Assembly (NCBI GenBank): GCA_050942555.1
Contig: JBMNNN010000084.1
Span: forward strand, 1 to 8,658
Direction: 5' to 3'
Length of the DNA: 8,658 nucleotides
Source: JAAYXU01 sp050942555
Lineage (GTDB): Bacteria; Bacillota; Clostridia; Christensenellales; UMGS416
Shown: piece after piece, positions 1 to 5,654 of the stretch
Numbering within the stretch: the stretch's first letter is position 1
How the letters are laid out: each line of letters starts with the position of its first letter
Notes under the pieces: model-generated
Database searches by the model: none
Told to the model about the DNA's origin: nothing
Seen by the model: the letters and a program-made list of their open reading frames with translations, nothing else
Made by a program: the position numbers and the translations under genes

Positions 1-426
1 CGCCAGATCGGGCGCCTGGCTCATCCAGTCATCGAGCGGAGCCCATACGTTTTTGTCGGCCAGCCCATGATACTGGGCGGGCGTAAGCGTGATCAGATCG
101 TATTCGATCCCGACGGAAAGCTCTATTGAAAGCTGCTCGGTCGCGCCCGTTTCGGGCAGCATGACGAACCGGAGCGCAGTGCCGGTCGCCTCTGAAAGCC
201 TTTTTGCGACAGCGTCCGCGTTTGGATCGAACGGATGGTACGGGAGCAGCTGCACGATTTCATTAGGCTCGGGCGTAGGCGCGGACGTCGCCGGGGGGGG
301 CAGCGTGGGCAGGGGCGTGGTCTCCGGAGTAGGGGTTGGATTCAGGCCGTCCAGAAGGGAGCAGCCGGTAATGGAAACGGCAAACAGAAGCAAAGCCGCC
401 GTCCACAGATATACATTTCCTTTCAT
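1..426 (-). CDS. Lipoprotein, extracellular solute-binding protein (N-terminal part, cut by window edge)
   Basis: The first 142 codons are present; the rest lies beyond the left edge. Residues 1-22 form a lipoprotein signal peptide: a short charged start (MKG), a hydrophobic core, and a lipobox SITGC with the lipidated Cys at 22. Residues 29-55 are a Pro/Thr-rich linker, as expected for a protein tethered outside the membrane. From about residue 56 the sequence resembles the first lobe of ABC-type substrate-binding proteins: a strand-like IVQLLP, a helix with AVAKRLSEATG, then YDLITLTPAQYHGLADKNVW and APLDDWMSQ, the usual placement of 'this is where the ligand loop and W-x-PLDDW segment occur'. 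The start is supported by GAGGAG at 434-440 (7-nt spacing) and a promoter at 475-480. No transporter partner is visible, and the ligand cannot be inferred. The lipoprotein call is strong; the binding-protein call rests on the N-terminal lobe only. Confidence 0.75.
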   Translation of the reverse strand, partial: MKGNVYLWTAALLLFAVSITGCSLLDGLNPTPTPETTPLPTLPPPATSAPTPEPNEIVQLLPYHPFDPNADAVAKRLSEATGTALRFVMLPETGATEQLSIELSVGIEYDLITLTPAQYHGLADKNVWAPLDDWMSQAPDLA

Positions 427-474
427 CGGTCTAACTCCTCGGTAGTACAGGATATGTGCCGGAGCACACGCGCT

Positions 475-480
475 ATTATA
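475..480 (-). promoter_or_regulatory. Extended -10 promoter for the left lipoprotein gene
   Basis: On the minus strand the hexamer is a perfect TATAAT, preceded directly by TGT, giving the extended -10 form TGn-TATAAT. At a 17-nt spacing the -35 position (498-503) reads TTTATT, a poor match, which is tolerable for an extended -10 promoter. Transcription would start near 468, leaving a leader of about 40 nt before the ATG at 426. Assignment is from sequence pattern only. Confidence 0.6.
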
Positions 481-591
481 ACACAATTATGCAGGCAAAT
501 AAACCGGAGGCGGGAAAAAGCCAGGGCGATAACCTCCTTGCACAGTAGTCATATAGGCTTAACGGGTGCCACTTTCTGTGAGACGCAAAGC

Positions 592-720
592 ACCGGGGGT
601 CGAGCCCGGCACTAAACTGCAACTGTTTTATTATTGCGTAGATGCTTTAAATTTTCAGTTTAGTGCCGGGGCGCTACGACTTTGTGGCAGGCGAGCCGCA
701 GGGCGCTTCAGGACCCCCGG
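592..720. ncRNA. Candidate structured RNA: nested inverted repeats (strand unknown)
   Basis: Two nested perfect inverted repeats are visible. The inner one is CCCGGCACTAAACTG (605-619) against CAGTTTAGTGCCGGG (656-670): 15 bp with a 36-nt loop. The outer one is CCGGGGGTC (593-601) against GACCCCCGG (712-720): 9 bp closing almost the whole element. Between the inner helix and the outer 3' arm there is room for a third hairpin, GTGGC (684-688) with GCCGC (695-699), so the element could fold as a three-way junction. AAAGCA (587-592) could also pair with TGCTTT (643-648) in the inner loop as a pseudoknot. The region is non-coding and lies between divergent genes, which fits a standalone RNA, a leader element, or a decayed mobile-element end. 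I do not recognise a known RNA family; there is no poly-T tract right after the outer stem on either strand. Confidence 0.35.
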
Positions 721-1127
721 ACCCCGGCTACAGTTCAGGCAGATGAGTAGTACAATCTTTAATCCGCACATGGAAATAGCTATGTGGAACGAAAGACTGC
801 GTTCTGTGTGCTGTGCCTGATAGTAGTGGGCGACGAGAACAAACAGGGACGCGGCGGGAGCAAGCCTCCGCTCTACGGCTCCTAAATGGTGTTAGTTTGA
901 CAATTATCAGCAAGCAGCAGCCCAGCGGAGCTCTTTCGTACCTGTTATTTTACGCAGAACAAATACTGTTCCCCTGACAAAATGCGGCTGGCGCTTAAGA
1001 CGCGGCACGTACTCGAAAAACAAAAGTCTGTCCGATCGATATGCGCGCTGCGGTCTGCCGCAATCGGTATGATTTTAAGATGGCCGGGAAATCTATGAAA
1101 AGCTACGCAATGTAAGGAGCTGGGATC

Positions 1128-2075
1128 ATGAGCGATATCCGTACCGATCTGGCGCTGGAGGCACGCGAAATACTGGAGGACCGCAGCGCCAGCCAGATTC
1201 CCGGGGTGGAGGCCGATATCAACCGCGACGACCGGGATATCACGATCACGCGGGTGCGCGTGACCAGCAACGCGGGCGAAACGGCGCTCGGGAAACCGCG
1301 CGGCATATATGTGACGCTCGAGGCCCCGAATCTGCGGGACCGGGATCCCGTACTCGAGGAGCGGGTCAGTTACTGCCTGGCCCGGGAACTAAAGCCGCTG
1401 CTTCCGCCCATCGACCGCAATTTCTCGGCGCTGGTGGTAGGCCTTGGCAACTGGAACATCACTCCCGACGCGCTGGGACCGCGGGTCGTATCAAAGATGA
1501 TGGTGACCCGCCATCTGCTCAAGGTCATACCCGATCAGGTCGATGAGCGCGTGCGCCCGGTCTGTGCGCTGGCGCCCGGCGTGCTGGGGATTACCGGCAT
1601 CGAGACGGCCGAAATCATACAGGGCGTCGTGGAAAAGGTCGGGCCTACCGTCGTATTTATCGTCGACGCGCTGGCCTCACGGCGCACCGACCGCATCAGC
1701 ACCACGATACAGATAAGCGACACGGGCCTTAATCCCGGATCGGGCATCGGCAACAAGCGGAGCACGCTCGACCGCAACAGCCTGGGGGTCCCGGTCATCG
1801 CGCTGGGCGTGCCGATGGTCGTATACGCCACGACGATCGTAAGGGACGCGCTCGAGATCCTATCCCGCGAAGCGCCCGGCTCGGGAATGCCGCGGGAGGA
1901 GACGCTGCAGCGAATGATCGATCAGGTCGTCGCCAAGAAACTCGGCGACCTGGTGGTAACGCCCAAGGAGATCGACACGATCGTAGACGATGTGGCGCGC
2001 ATACTGTCGATGGGGCTGAATCTTCTCATTCACGACGGCGTGACCATCGACGAAATCAACCGATTCCTGCACTGA
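1128..2075 (+). CDS. gpr: Germination protease (GPR endopeptidase, SASP-degrading)
   Basis: This is the spore protease that initiates degradation of alpha/beta-type small acid-soluble proteins during germination, freeing the DNA and supplying amino acids (aspartic-type MEROPS family A25). The 315-residue product matches the family along its length: RTDLALEARE at 5-14, VVGLGNWNITPDALGPRV at 103-120, FIVDALASR at 177-185, and NKRSTLDRNSLGVPVIALGVP around 209-229. Asp114 and Asp180 fall where the catalytic pair Asp127 and Asp193 of the Bacillus megaterium enzyme lie, with one constant offset of 13. That offset means the protein begins about two residues before the mature Bacillus N-terminus, so the roughly 15-residue propeptide is absent. 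The start is secure: AAGGAG at 1114-1119 with 8-nt spacing, and an in-frame TAA at 1113-1115 blocks any upstream start. In other spore formers gpr is transcribed in the forespore by sigma-G/F; no clear match to those promoters is visible here. The usual downstream neighbour spoIIP is not present. Confidence 0.97.
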   Translation: MSDIRTDLALEAREILEDRSASQIPGVEADINRDDRDITITRVRVTSNAGETALGKPRGIYVTLEAPNLRDRDPVLEERVSYCLARELKPLLPPIDRNFSALVVGLGNWNITPDALGPRVVSKMMVTRHLLKVIPDQVDERVRPVCALAPGVLGITGIETAEIIQGVVEKVGPTVVFIVDALASRRTDRISTTIQISDTGLNPGSGIGNKRSTLDRNSLGVPVIALGVPMVVYATTIVRDALEILSREAPGSGMPREETLQRMIDQVVAKKLGDLVVTPKEIDTIVDDVARILSMGLNLLIHDGVTIDEINRFLH

Positions 2076-2123
2076 CGCCCGCGTACGCGCCGTCGCTGCG
2101 TGTATTTGCGGGTCAGGATACTG

Positions 2124-2143
2124 CCATATTTTTATGAATATGG
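2124..2143. repeat. Short inverted repeat overlapping the post-gpr hairpin
   Basis: CCATAT (2124-2129) pairs with ATATGG (2138-2143) around an 8-nt loop rich in T. Its right arm is shared with the left arm of the larger hairpin at 2138-2181, so the two structures exclude each other in RNA. It may be chance, or part of a transcription end or attenuator-like arrangement after gpr. Confidence 0.3.
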
Positions 2144-2181
2144 CCCGCGGCGCTCTTGCCCGAAAGCGTCGCGGGCCGTAT
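2138..2181 (+). terminator. Long GC-rich hairpin after gpr, possible terminator
   Basis: ATATGGCCCGCGGCGCT (2138-2154) pairs with AGCGTCGCGGGCCGTAT (2165-2181) over 17 positions, two of them G-T wobbles, with a 10-nt loop. It begins 62 bases after the gpr stop and precedes the next gene, so a role in ending gpr transcription is plausible. It lacks a proper run of T after the stem (TAATATTACC follows), so it is not a textbook intrinsic terminator. The next gene's promoter lies in its loop and right arm. Confidence 0.4.
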
Positions 2182-2184
2182 AAT
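2156..2184 (+). promoter_or_regulatory. Sigma-A-type promoter for the small membrane protein gene
   Basis: TTGCCC (2156-2161) and a perfect TATAAT (2179-2184) are separated by exactly 17 bases. Transcription would start near 2191, giving a leader of about 78 nt before the GTG start at 2269. The -35 lies in the loop and the -10 overlaps the right arm of the hairpin at 2138-2181, so the promoter lies within a palindrome. Confidence 0.6.
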
Positions 2185-2268
2185 ATTACCATCGGGGGTT
2201 GTCCGGAACAAGGGGGACCATGCGCCGCCCGCATCGCAGACCGGCTGCGCACAAAAGGAGGACAGGCC

Positions 2269-2643
2269 GTGAACACGCAATGGCTGATCGTAATCGTCGT
2301 CGTGATCATATTCGCGCTGGGCGGCATCATGGGCGCGCTGTACCTGAACAGCGCGCAGATACTGCCCGGGAGCACCGTCATGATCGACGACACCGCCCCG
2401 CCGATGGGCAGCGCAGGCTGCTTGCTGTGCGTCGCTGTCGAGGGAAAGGGGACGGTCATCATTGACCCCTACAAGGAAGTCTATGAGCCGGGAGAGACGG
2501 TCACGCTGGAGGCTGTCGCGGCGAGCGGGCACAGCTTCTGTGGGTGGGAAGGAGCCGCGTCGTCGCAGGAGCTTTCGGTCCGCGTCACCATGGACGACGC
2601 CCGCGTTGATGTGACTGCCGTTTTCAGCGGCTCCACGCGCTGA
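2269..2643 (+). CDS. Small membrane-anchored protein with InlB B-repeat-like domain
   Basis: The product is 124 residues. A hydrophobic segment at about 5-26 (WLIVIVVVIIFALGGIMGAL) acts as a signal anchor. After it, residues 55-120 resemble the divergent InlB B-repeat / bacterial repeat fold: GKGTVIIDP, then YEPGETVTLEAVA, GHSFCGWEG and VDVTAVF, the usual G-x-V...P...Y-x-x-G-x-x-V-x-L-x-A...F-x-G-W...V-T-A-x-F pattern. These domains normally sit outside the cell. The start is GTG at 2269, chosen because AAAGGAGGA at 2254-2262 lies 7 nt upstream and a promoter at 2156-2184 precedes it; the open frame extends up to an ATG at 2134, but that ATG is upstream of the expected transcription start. 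The gene has its own promoter and is probably not cotranscribed with gpr. Its 3' end overlaps the oppositely oriented binding-protein gene by 20 bases. Cellular role unknown. Confidence 0.8.
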   Translation: MNTQWLIVIVVVIIFALGGIMGALYLNSAQILPGSTVMIDDTAPPMGSAGCLLCVAVEGKGTVIIDPYKEVYEPGETVTLEAVAASGHSFCGWEGAASSQELSVRVTMDDARVDVTAVFSGSTR

Positions 2644-4069
2644 TATATTCAGCCAGACCGGCCGCATCGAGCTCTGCGAGGTACGCGTCCCAGTCGGCGA
2701 CGGGATCGCGCGCCCCGGTGATAAAATCGGTCCACCAGCGCTGGGCGGTCGGCCACAGCGTCCCTTCCAGTATCACCTGCCGCCGGGCCGCGTCGCCCTG
2801 CAGAACAGGCGTCTCCACCAGCATATCGCCAGGCAGAAGGTACCATGCCCGCAGCCGGTTCGCGGCGTCGCGGATGCCGGGCGAGAGCGCGGATTCCTCC
2901 GCGTGCCGCACGCCGGGCATCGCCGGGCTTAAAAGCCCCTGCTCACGCAGAGCGGGGATCCCCGCATCTTTCCAGGGCTTTATGCGCAGCGCATAGCCGT
3001 CATAGACCGCGGCGTGCATGCCCTCGATGCCGTAGTTTTGCAGGATCCTTCCTTCGTCTGAAAAGCAGTATTCGATAAAGCCCGCGGCCGCCTCAGGGCT
3101 CGCGCACGCGGCCGATAGCGCCATCCACCGGATCGTGCGGCCGGGACGCGTCCTCAAATACGCCTTTTTCCCGGATATGGCGGGCGGCGCGCACAATGTA
3201 TACCCCTGCTGCGCGAGCGCCTCCCACTCGTCAAAATCGCAAAGCGTCGCCGCCAGCGCTCCCAAGGCGGCAAGGCTTCGCCAGCTGGCGCGCGTGCGCA
3301 CCGCGAAGGAAGCATCGAGCGCCCCCGACGCGAAAGCGTCGGCCAGCCACGATAGCGCGCGCCTGAAAGCATCGGTCGCAGGCCCATACATGAGGCCGGC
3401 CTTAAGGCGGCACACCCCGGCCGGTACGCCAAAGAGCGGCGCGACCTGATCCATCAGACCCCGCACGCCGCCGGGCACCGACAGCGCGACCGTGCCGGGC
3501 TCTTTGGCGGCCGCCGCAAAGAGCGCATCGGGATCGCCCGCCAGACGGTATAGATCGTTCCGGACCCACCAGCCGCCGTCGATGGCGCGGGTGTCCACGC
3601 CCCCGGCGAATACCAGAACCGGCGAACCGGAGTCGCCGGGCATGTCCCAAAGGCTTTCTTTTGCGGCCCATGCCGTATACGTGGGCGCGCACCGCGCAAA
3701 TAGCGGCCGCACATCGGTAAAAAGAGCCGCGTAGGGCTCGGCCTGCGCCGGTTCGATTTCGGTGATGTCGGCGATATTGGCCGACGCCAGCGCCACCTGC
3801 AGCGCGGCGGCGTATCCATCGTCCGGCACGGCCCGTACCGTCAGCGCGACGCCCGAGCGCCGGGCAAGGGCTGCCAGCACCGGGCTGTCGAGCGGCGGAC
3901 GCTCCCCCGATACCATCATCGATATCGCCGCCGCGGGCGGGTCGGTCGCTGCCATCGGCGGAGCGGTCGTTTCGGGGGAATCGGGCGCCCCCCCGGGAAC
4001 GCCGCAGCCCGCGAGCATCATGAGCGCGGCCACAGCGCCTGCCGCGCGGCAAATCGTATTGTGCAGCAT
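2624..4069 (-). CDS. Lipoprotein extracellular solute-binding protein (ABC-transporter type)
   Basis: The 481-residue product has a lipoprotein signal peptide with lipobox LAGC (Cys22), then a Pro/Ala/Thr-rich linker to about residue 48. It resembles family-1 solute-binding proteins of the YtcQ/LipO kind: DITEIEPAQAEPYAALFTDV at 101-120, WWVRNDLYRLAG at 167-178, FSDEGRILQNYGIEGMH at 336-352, and a C-terminal TDFITGARDPVADWDAYL at 447-464 followed by EYISAW. Relatives commonly bind oligosaccharides or sugar acids for import, but the ligand cannot be read from the sequence. The start is the ATG at 4069, whose A is also the last base of the dehydrogenase stop (TGATG), implying translational coupling; longer in-frame extension upstream is only the antisense-like reading of the dehydrogenase gene and lacks a signal peptide at its front. 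At about 480 residues it is slightly shorter than typical relatives (about 500-560). No permease or ATPase gene is adjacent. It ends inside the convergent small membrane protein gene. Confidence 0.88.
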   Translation of the reverse strand: MLHNTICRAAGAVAALMMLAGCGVPGGAPDSPETTAPPMAATDPPAAAISMMVSGERPPLDSPVLAALARRSGVALTVRAVPDDGYAAALQVALASANIADITEIEPAQAEPYAALFTDVRPLFARCAPTYTAWAAKESLWDMPGDSGSPVLVFAGGVDTRAIDGGWWVRNDLYRLAGDPDALFAAAAKEPGTVALSVPGGVRGLMDQVAPLFGVPAGVCRLKAGLMYGPATDAFRRALSWLADAFASGALDASFAVRTRASWRSLAALGALAATLCDFDEWEALAQQGYTLCAPPAISGKKAYLRTRPGRTIRWMALSAACASPEAAAGFIEYCFSDEGRILQNYGIEGMHAAVYDGYALRIKPWKDAGIPALREQGLLSPAMPGVRHAEESALSPGIRDAANRLRAWYLLPGDMLVETPVLQGDAARRQVILEGTLWPTAQRWWTDFITGARDPVADWDAYLAELDAAGLAEYISAWSR

Positions 4070-4857
4070 CACCAGGCAGAATACCCGCCGTCGACCACGA
4101 ATACGCCTCCGGTCGTGAACGAGGATGCGTCGCTCGCCAGGTATATCGCCAGACCGCCCAGCTCGTCGGGCGTGCCGGGGCGCTTCATCGGCGACATGGC
4201 CATCCATGTCTTCACCCACGGATTCTCCGCGTCCTCGAAGAACGAGGCGGTCATCGCGGTCTTCATGTAGCCCGGCGCGATCGCGTTGACGCGGACGCCC
4301 CGGGTTGCCCATTCAGTCGCAAGAGATCGCGTCAGGTGGATGACGCCGGCCTTTGCGGCGTTGTAGGAGGCCTGGCACTGCGGCGTATTGACGATGAGTC
4401 CCGACATCGACGCGATGTTGATGATGGAGCCGCGGCCGGCCTTCAGCATCGCGCGGCCCACCGCCTGCGACATGATGAATACGCCGTTGAGATCGACGTT
4501 GATGACCTTGAGCCAGTTTTCGTAGGCTACGTCCTCGGCCGGTTCGTGGTGCACGATACCGGCGTTGTTGATGAGCACGTCGATGCGCCCGAAGCGCGCG
4601 AGCGCTGCGTCGGTAAGCGCCGCGGCGTCCTCGGGGCGGGTGACGTCGCAGCGCATCGCCTCGGCCTTACGCCCATACCGGCGGCTGATTTCGCGCGCCG
4701 CATCCCGGGCCTTGTCCATATTCACCTCGGCGATCACGATCCGGCTTCCGGCCTCGGCCAGAGCCTGTGCCATCGCAAGCCCCAGTCCCTGGGCCGCGCC
4801 GGTGACGATGGAAACCCGGTCTGCTAGCGAAAAGCGTTTCATGATGGATTCTTCCAT
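4069..4857 (-). CDS. Short-chain dehydrogenase/reductase (SDR), probable NAD-dependent sugar/polyol type
   Basis: The 262-residue product is a classical SDR. The cofactor loop TGAAQGLG is at 19-26, D71 follows the third strand, NNAG is at 97-100, and the catalytic set is N124, S150, Y165 and K169 (YNAAK at 165-169). PG at 195-196 and the C-terminal VDGGYSAW complete the fold. An acidic Glu44 at the end of the second strand suggests preference for NAD(H) over NADP(H). The tail and the S-to-Y spacing resemble gluconate 5-dehydrogenase, sorbitol/galactitol dehydrogenase and related sugar or polyol SDRs more than FabG; the exact substrate is unresolved. The start is the ATG at 4857: AGGAGG at 4865-4870 lies 7 nt away, whereas for the ATG at 4863 it would lie only 1 nt away. 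The open frame continues to 5055 but that extension includes the promoter. The stop overlaps the start of the binding-protein gene by one base, so the two genes form a transcription unit. Confidence 0.92.
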   Translation of the reverse strand: MEESIMKRFSLADRVSIVTGAAQGLGLAMAQALAEAGSRIVIAEVNMDKARDAAREISRRYGRKAEAMRCDVTRPEDAAALTDAALARFGRIDVLINNAGIVHHEPAEDVAYENWLKVINVDLNGVFIMSQAVGRAMLKAGRGSIINIASMSGLIVNTPQCQASYNAAKAGVIHLTRSLATEWATRGVRVNAIAPGYMKTAMTASFFEDAENPWVKTWMAMSPMKRPGTPDELGGLAIYLASDASSFTTGGVFVVDGGYSAW

Positions 4858-4864
4858 TTTCATG

Positions 4865-4870
4865 CCTCCT
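4865..4870 (-). promoter_or_regulatory. Ribosome binding site deciding the SDR start
   Basis: On the minus strand this reads AGGAGG. It is 7 nt from the ATG at 4857 and 1 nt from the ATG at 4863, so it selects the former. Confidence 0.75.
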
Positions 4871-5026
4871 GAAAACTTATGTATTGGGAACCTGCTGCCC
4901 GCCGTATCGGGTGCCGGCGGTTTCGGAAGCGGCGCGCCTGCGAAACAACGCGAACCTGCGCGACAGGTCCTCCCGCCGATAGCGACCCGCGCGCGCAGCA
5001 TGCGGTGTTCCGCAGGTGATGGAAAC

Positions 5027-5055
5027 ATTCTACCACAAACGGTGCGGTTCGTCAT
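5027..5055 (-). promoter_or_regulatory. Putative promoter for the SDR / binding-protein unit
   Basis: On the minus strand the -35 reads ATGACG (5050-5055) and the -10 reads TAGAAT (5027-5032), with a 17-nt spacer. Transcription would begin near 5020, leaving an untranslated leader of about 160 nt before the ATG at 4857. Match quality is moderate. Confidence 0.45.
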
Positions 5056-5253
5056 GGGATTTATCGACTGATGCGGATGTCGGCTGCCCGCAGGAAGACC
5101 GCATAATGCGCCGTATCGCCCGCATCCGCCTTTCCCGGAGCAACAGCAGAACCGGTAAAATTATGATGAATTAGCGGAGATCCGGCAGGATTTCACGCGC
5201 CGGGCATAGAATTAAATAAGCTGGAATCATATCAGGTAAAGGAGGAGAAACAT

Positions 5254-5595
5254 ATGACCCAAACCCAATCCAAAACACCTGCATGGCTGGCCTATCTGGG
5301 CGCGTGGATTACCGGACTCATCTTTCTGGCCGTCGAAAAGCAGGATCAGGAGCTTCGCTGGCACGCAGCGCAGTCGCTGACGACCTTCGGAGCGATCTCA
5401 ATCCTCTGGCCCATTCTCTGGCTCATATTCACGGCGATTTTCTGGATACTGGGCACCATCCTGAGCACGATTATGGGGCTTGGCATCACCGCACTGTGGA
5501 TCTACCTCATGTACACCGCATACCAGGGCAAGCGTTTCCGTGTGCCAATCGCCGCGGACATAGCCGAAAAGTACGTAATCAACTGGTTTAAATAG
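5254..5595 (+). CDS. DUF4870 (Tic20-like) small membrane protein
   Basis: The product is 113 residues. It matches the DUF4870 pattern: AWLAYLGAWITGLIFLAVEKQ at 10-30 (first membrane segment), the conserved polar stretch ELRWHAAQSL at 33-42, two closely spaced hydrophobic segments at about 46-68 and 70-90, and a short basic tail QGKRFRVP. The family is widespread in bacteria with no firmly assigned function. The start has an excellent ribosome binding site, AAAGGAGG at 5238-5245, 8 nt before the ATG. An intrinsic terminator follows at 5610-5634, so the gene appears monocistronic. A TAGAAT at 5207-5212 may be its -10, but the promoter is not clear. The two neighbours are transcribed in the opposite direction, so the context gives no clue to function. 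Confidence 0.88.
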   Translation: MTQTQSKTPAWLAYLGAWITGLIFLAVEKQDQELRWHAAQSLTTFGAISILWPILWLIFTAIFWILGTILSTIMGLGITALWIYLMYTAYQGKRFRVPIAADIAEKYVINWFK

Positions 5596-5609
5596 GCCAG
5601 CCGTCCATC

Positions 5610-5634
5610 AGGGGCCCCGAAGGGGCCTTTTTTT
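5610..5634 (+). terminator. Intrinsic terminator after the DUF4870 gene
   Basis: GGCCCC (5613-5618) and GGGGCC (5622-5627) form a tight stem with a GAA loop, followed by seven T residues (5628-5634). It lies 15 bases after the DUF4870 stop. On the opposite strand no T run follows the stem, so it acts in one direction. Confidence 0.92.
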
Positions 5635-5654
5635 AATATGACAAAACAAATGCG

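Larger units (their letters stand above)
427..1127. other. Long intergenic region between divergent genes, no convincing protein gene
   Basis: About 700 bases separate the divergent left lipoprotein gene and gpr. The short open frames in it (for example 566-820 plus and 728-913 minus) have no ribosome binding site, no family resemblance and Arg/Cys/Ser-rich composition, so I do not call them. The left part holds the lipoprotein promoter and a strong nested inverted repeat (592-720, listed separately). Weaker pairings lie further right: TCAGGCA 735-741 with TGCCTGA 814-820; a stem GCGGcGG / CCtCCGC at about 851-871 with one mismatch; GAACA / TGTTC around 957-971. A consensus TTGACA at 897-902 has no -10 partner. 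I see no clear sigma-A, sigma-F or sigma-G promoter for gpr in the last 100 bases. The region may be a non-coding RNA locus plus regulatory DNA. Confidence 0.55.
4858..5253. other. Divergent intergenic region between the SDR and DUF4870 genes
   Basis: This stretch of about 400 bases holds no convincing gene. From the left: the SDR ribosome binding site; a leader region with two small hairpins (CCGCCG 4899-4904 with CGGCGG 4915-4920, and ACCTG 4954-4958 with CAGGT 4964-4968); the SDR promoter at 5027-5055; a loose repeat GCGGATG / CATCCGC near 5075-5130; and the ribosome binding site of the DUF4870 gene. A TAGAAT at 5207-5212 upstream of that gene could be a -10 element, but no matching -35 is evident. 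Confidence 0.5.

Noticed and set aside
505..540. AAGGAGG on the minus strand at 533-539 as a ribosome binding site for a small gene ending at the left lipoprotein's start.
   Set aside because: No ATG, GTG or TTG lies at a suitable distance; the 34-codon open frame would need a CTG start, and the lipoprotein promoter lies inside it.
583..600. ACGCAAAGC followed by ACCGGG, resembling the core of the c-di-GMP-I (GEMM) riboswitch.
   Set aside because: The other conserved parts are missing: no GGCAAACC-type 5' segment with a GNRA loop upstream, no 3' GGGTTACC-type segment, and the position of the tetraloop receptor is instead a perfect helix. Only the short block matches.
593..609. CCGGG-7 nt loop-CCCGG, looking like the T arm of a tRNA.
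   Set aside because: The loop reads GGTCGAG rather than TTCGANN, and no anticodon arm or acceptor stem can be drawn around it.
897..902. Consensus TTGACA on the plus strand as a gpr promoter.
   Set aside because: No -10-like hexamer occurs 16-18 bases downstream, and it lies more than 200 bases from gpr.
728..913. 61-codon minus-strand open frame in the long gap.
   Set aside because: Composition is Arg/Ser/Cys-rich, there is no ribosome binding site, and it overlaps the putative RNA structures; nothing supports translation.
2134..2268. Longer start (ATG at 2134) for the small membrane protein.
   Set aside because: The ATG lies upstream of the promoter's expected transcription start, has no ribosome binding site, and the membrane anchor would be preceded by a basic, low-complexity stretch; the GTG at 2269 has an ideal AAAGGAGG.
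4070..4312. Upstream extension of the binding-protein gene to a start at 4312.
   Set aside because: It reads the SDR gene in another frame, gives an Arg/Gly/Asp-rich sequence, and would bury the lipoprotein signal peptide 80 residues inside the protein.
4858..5055. Upstream extension of the SDR to a start at 5055.
   Set aside because: The extra 66 residues have no SDR similarity, the strong AGGAGG sits before the ATG at 4857, and the likely promoter lies within the extension.
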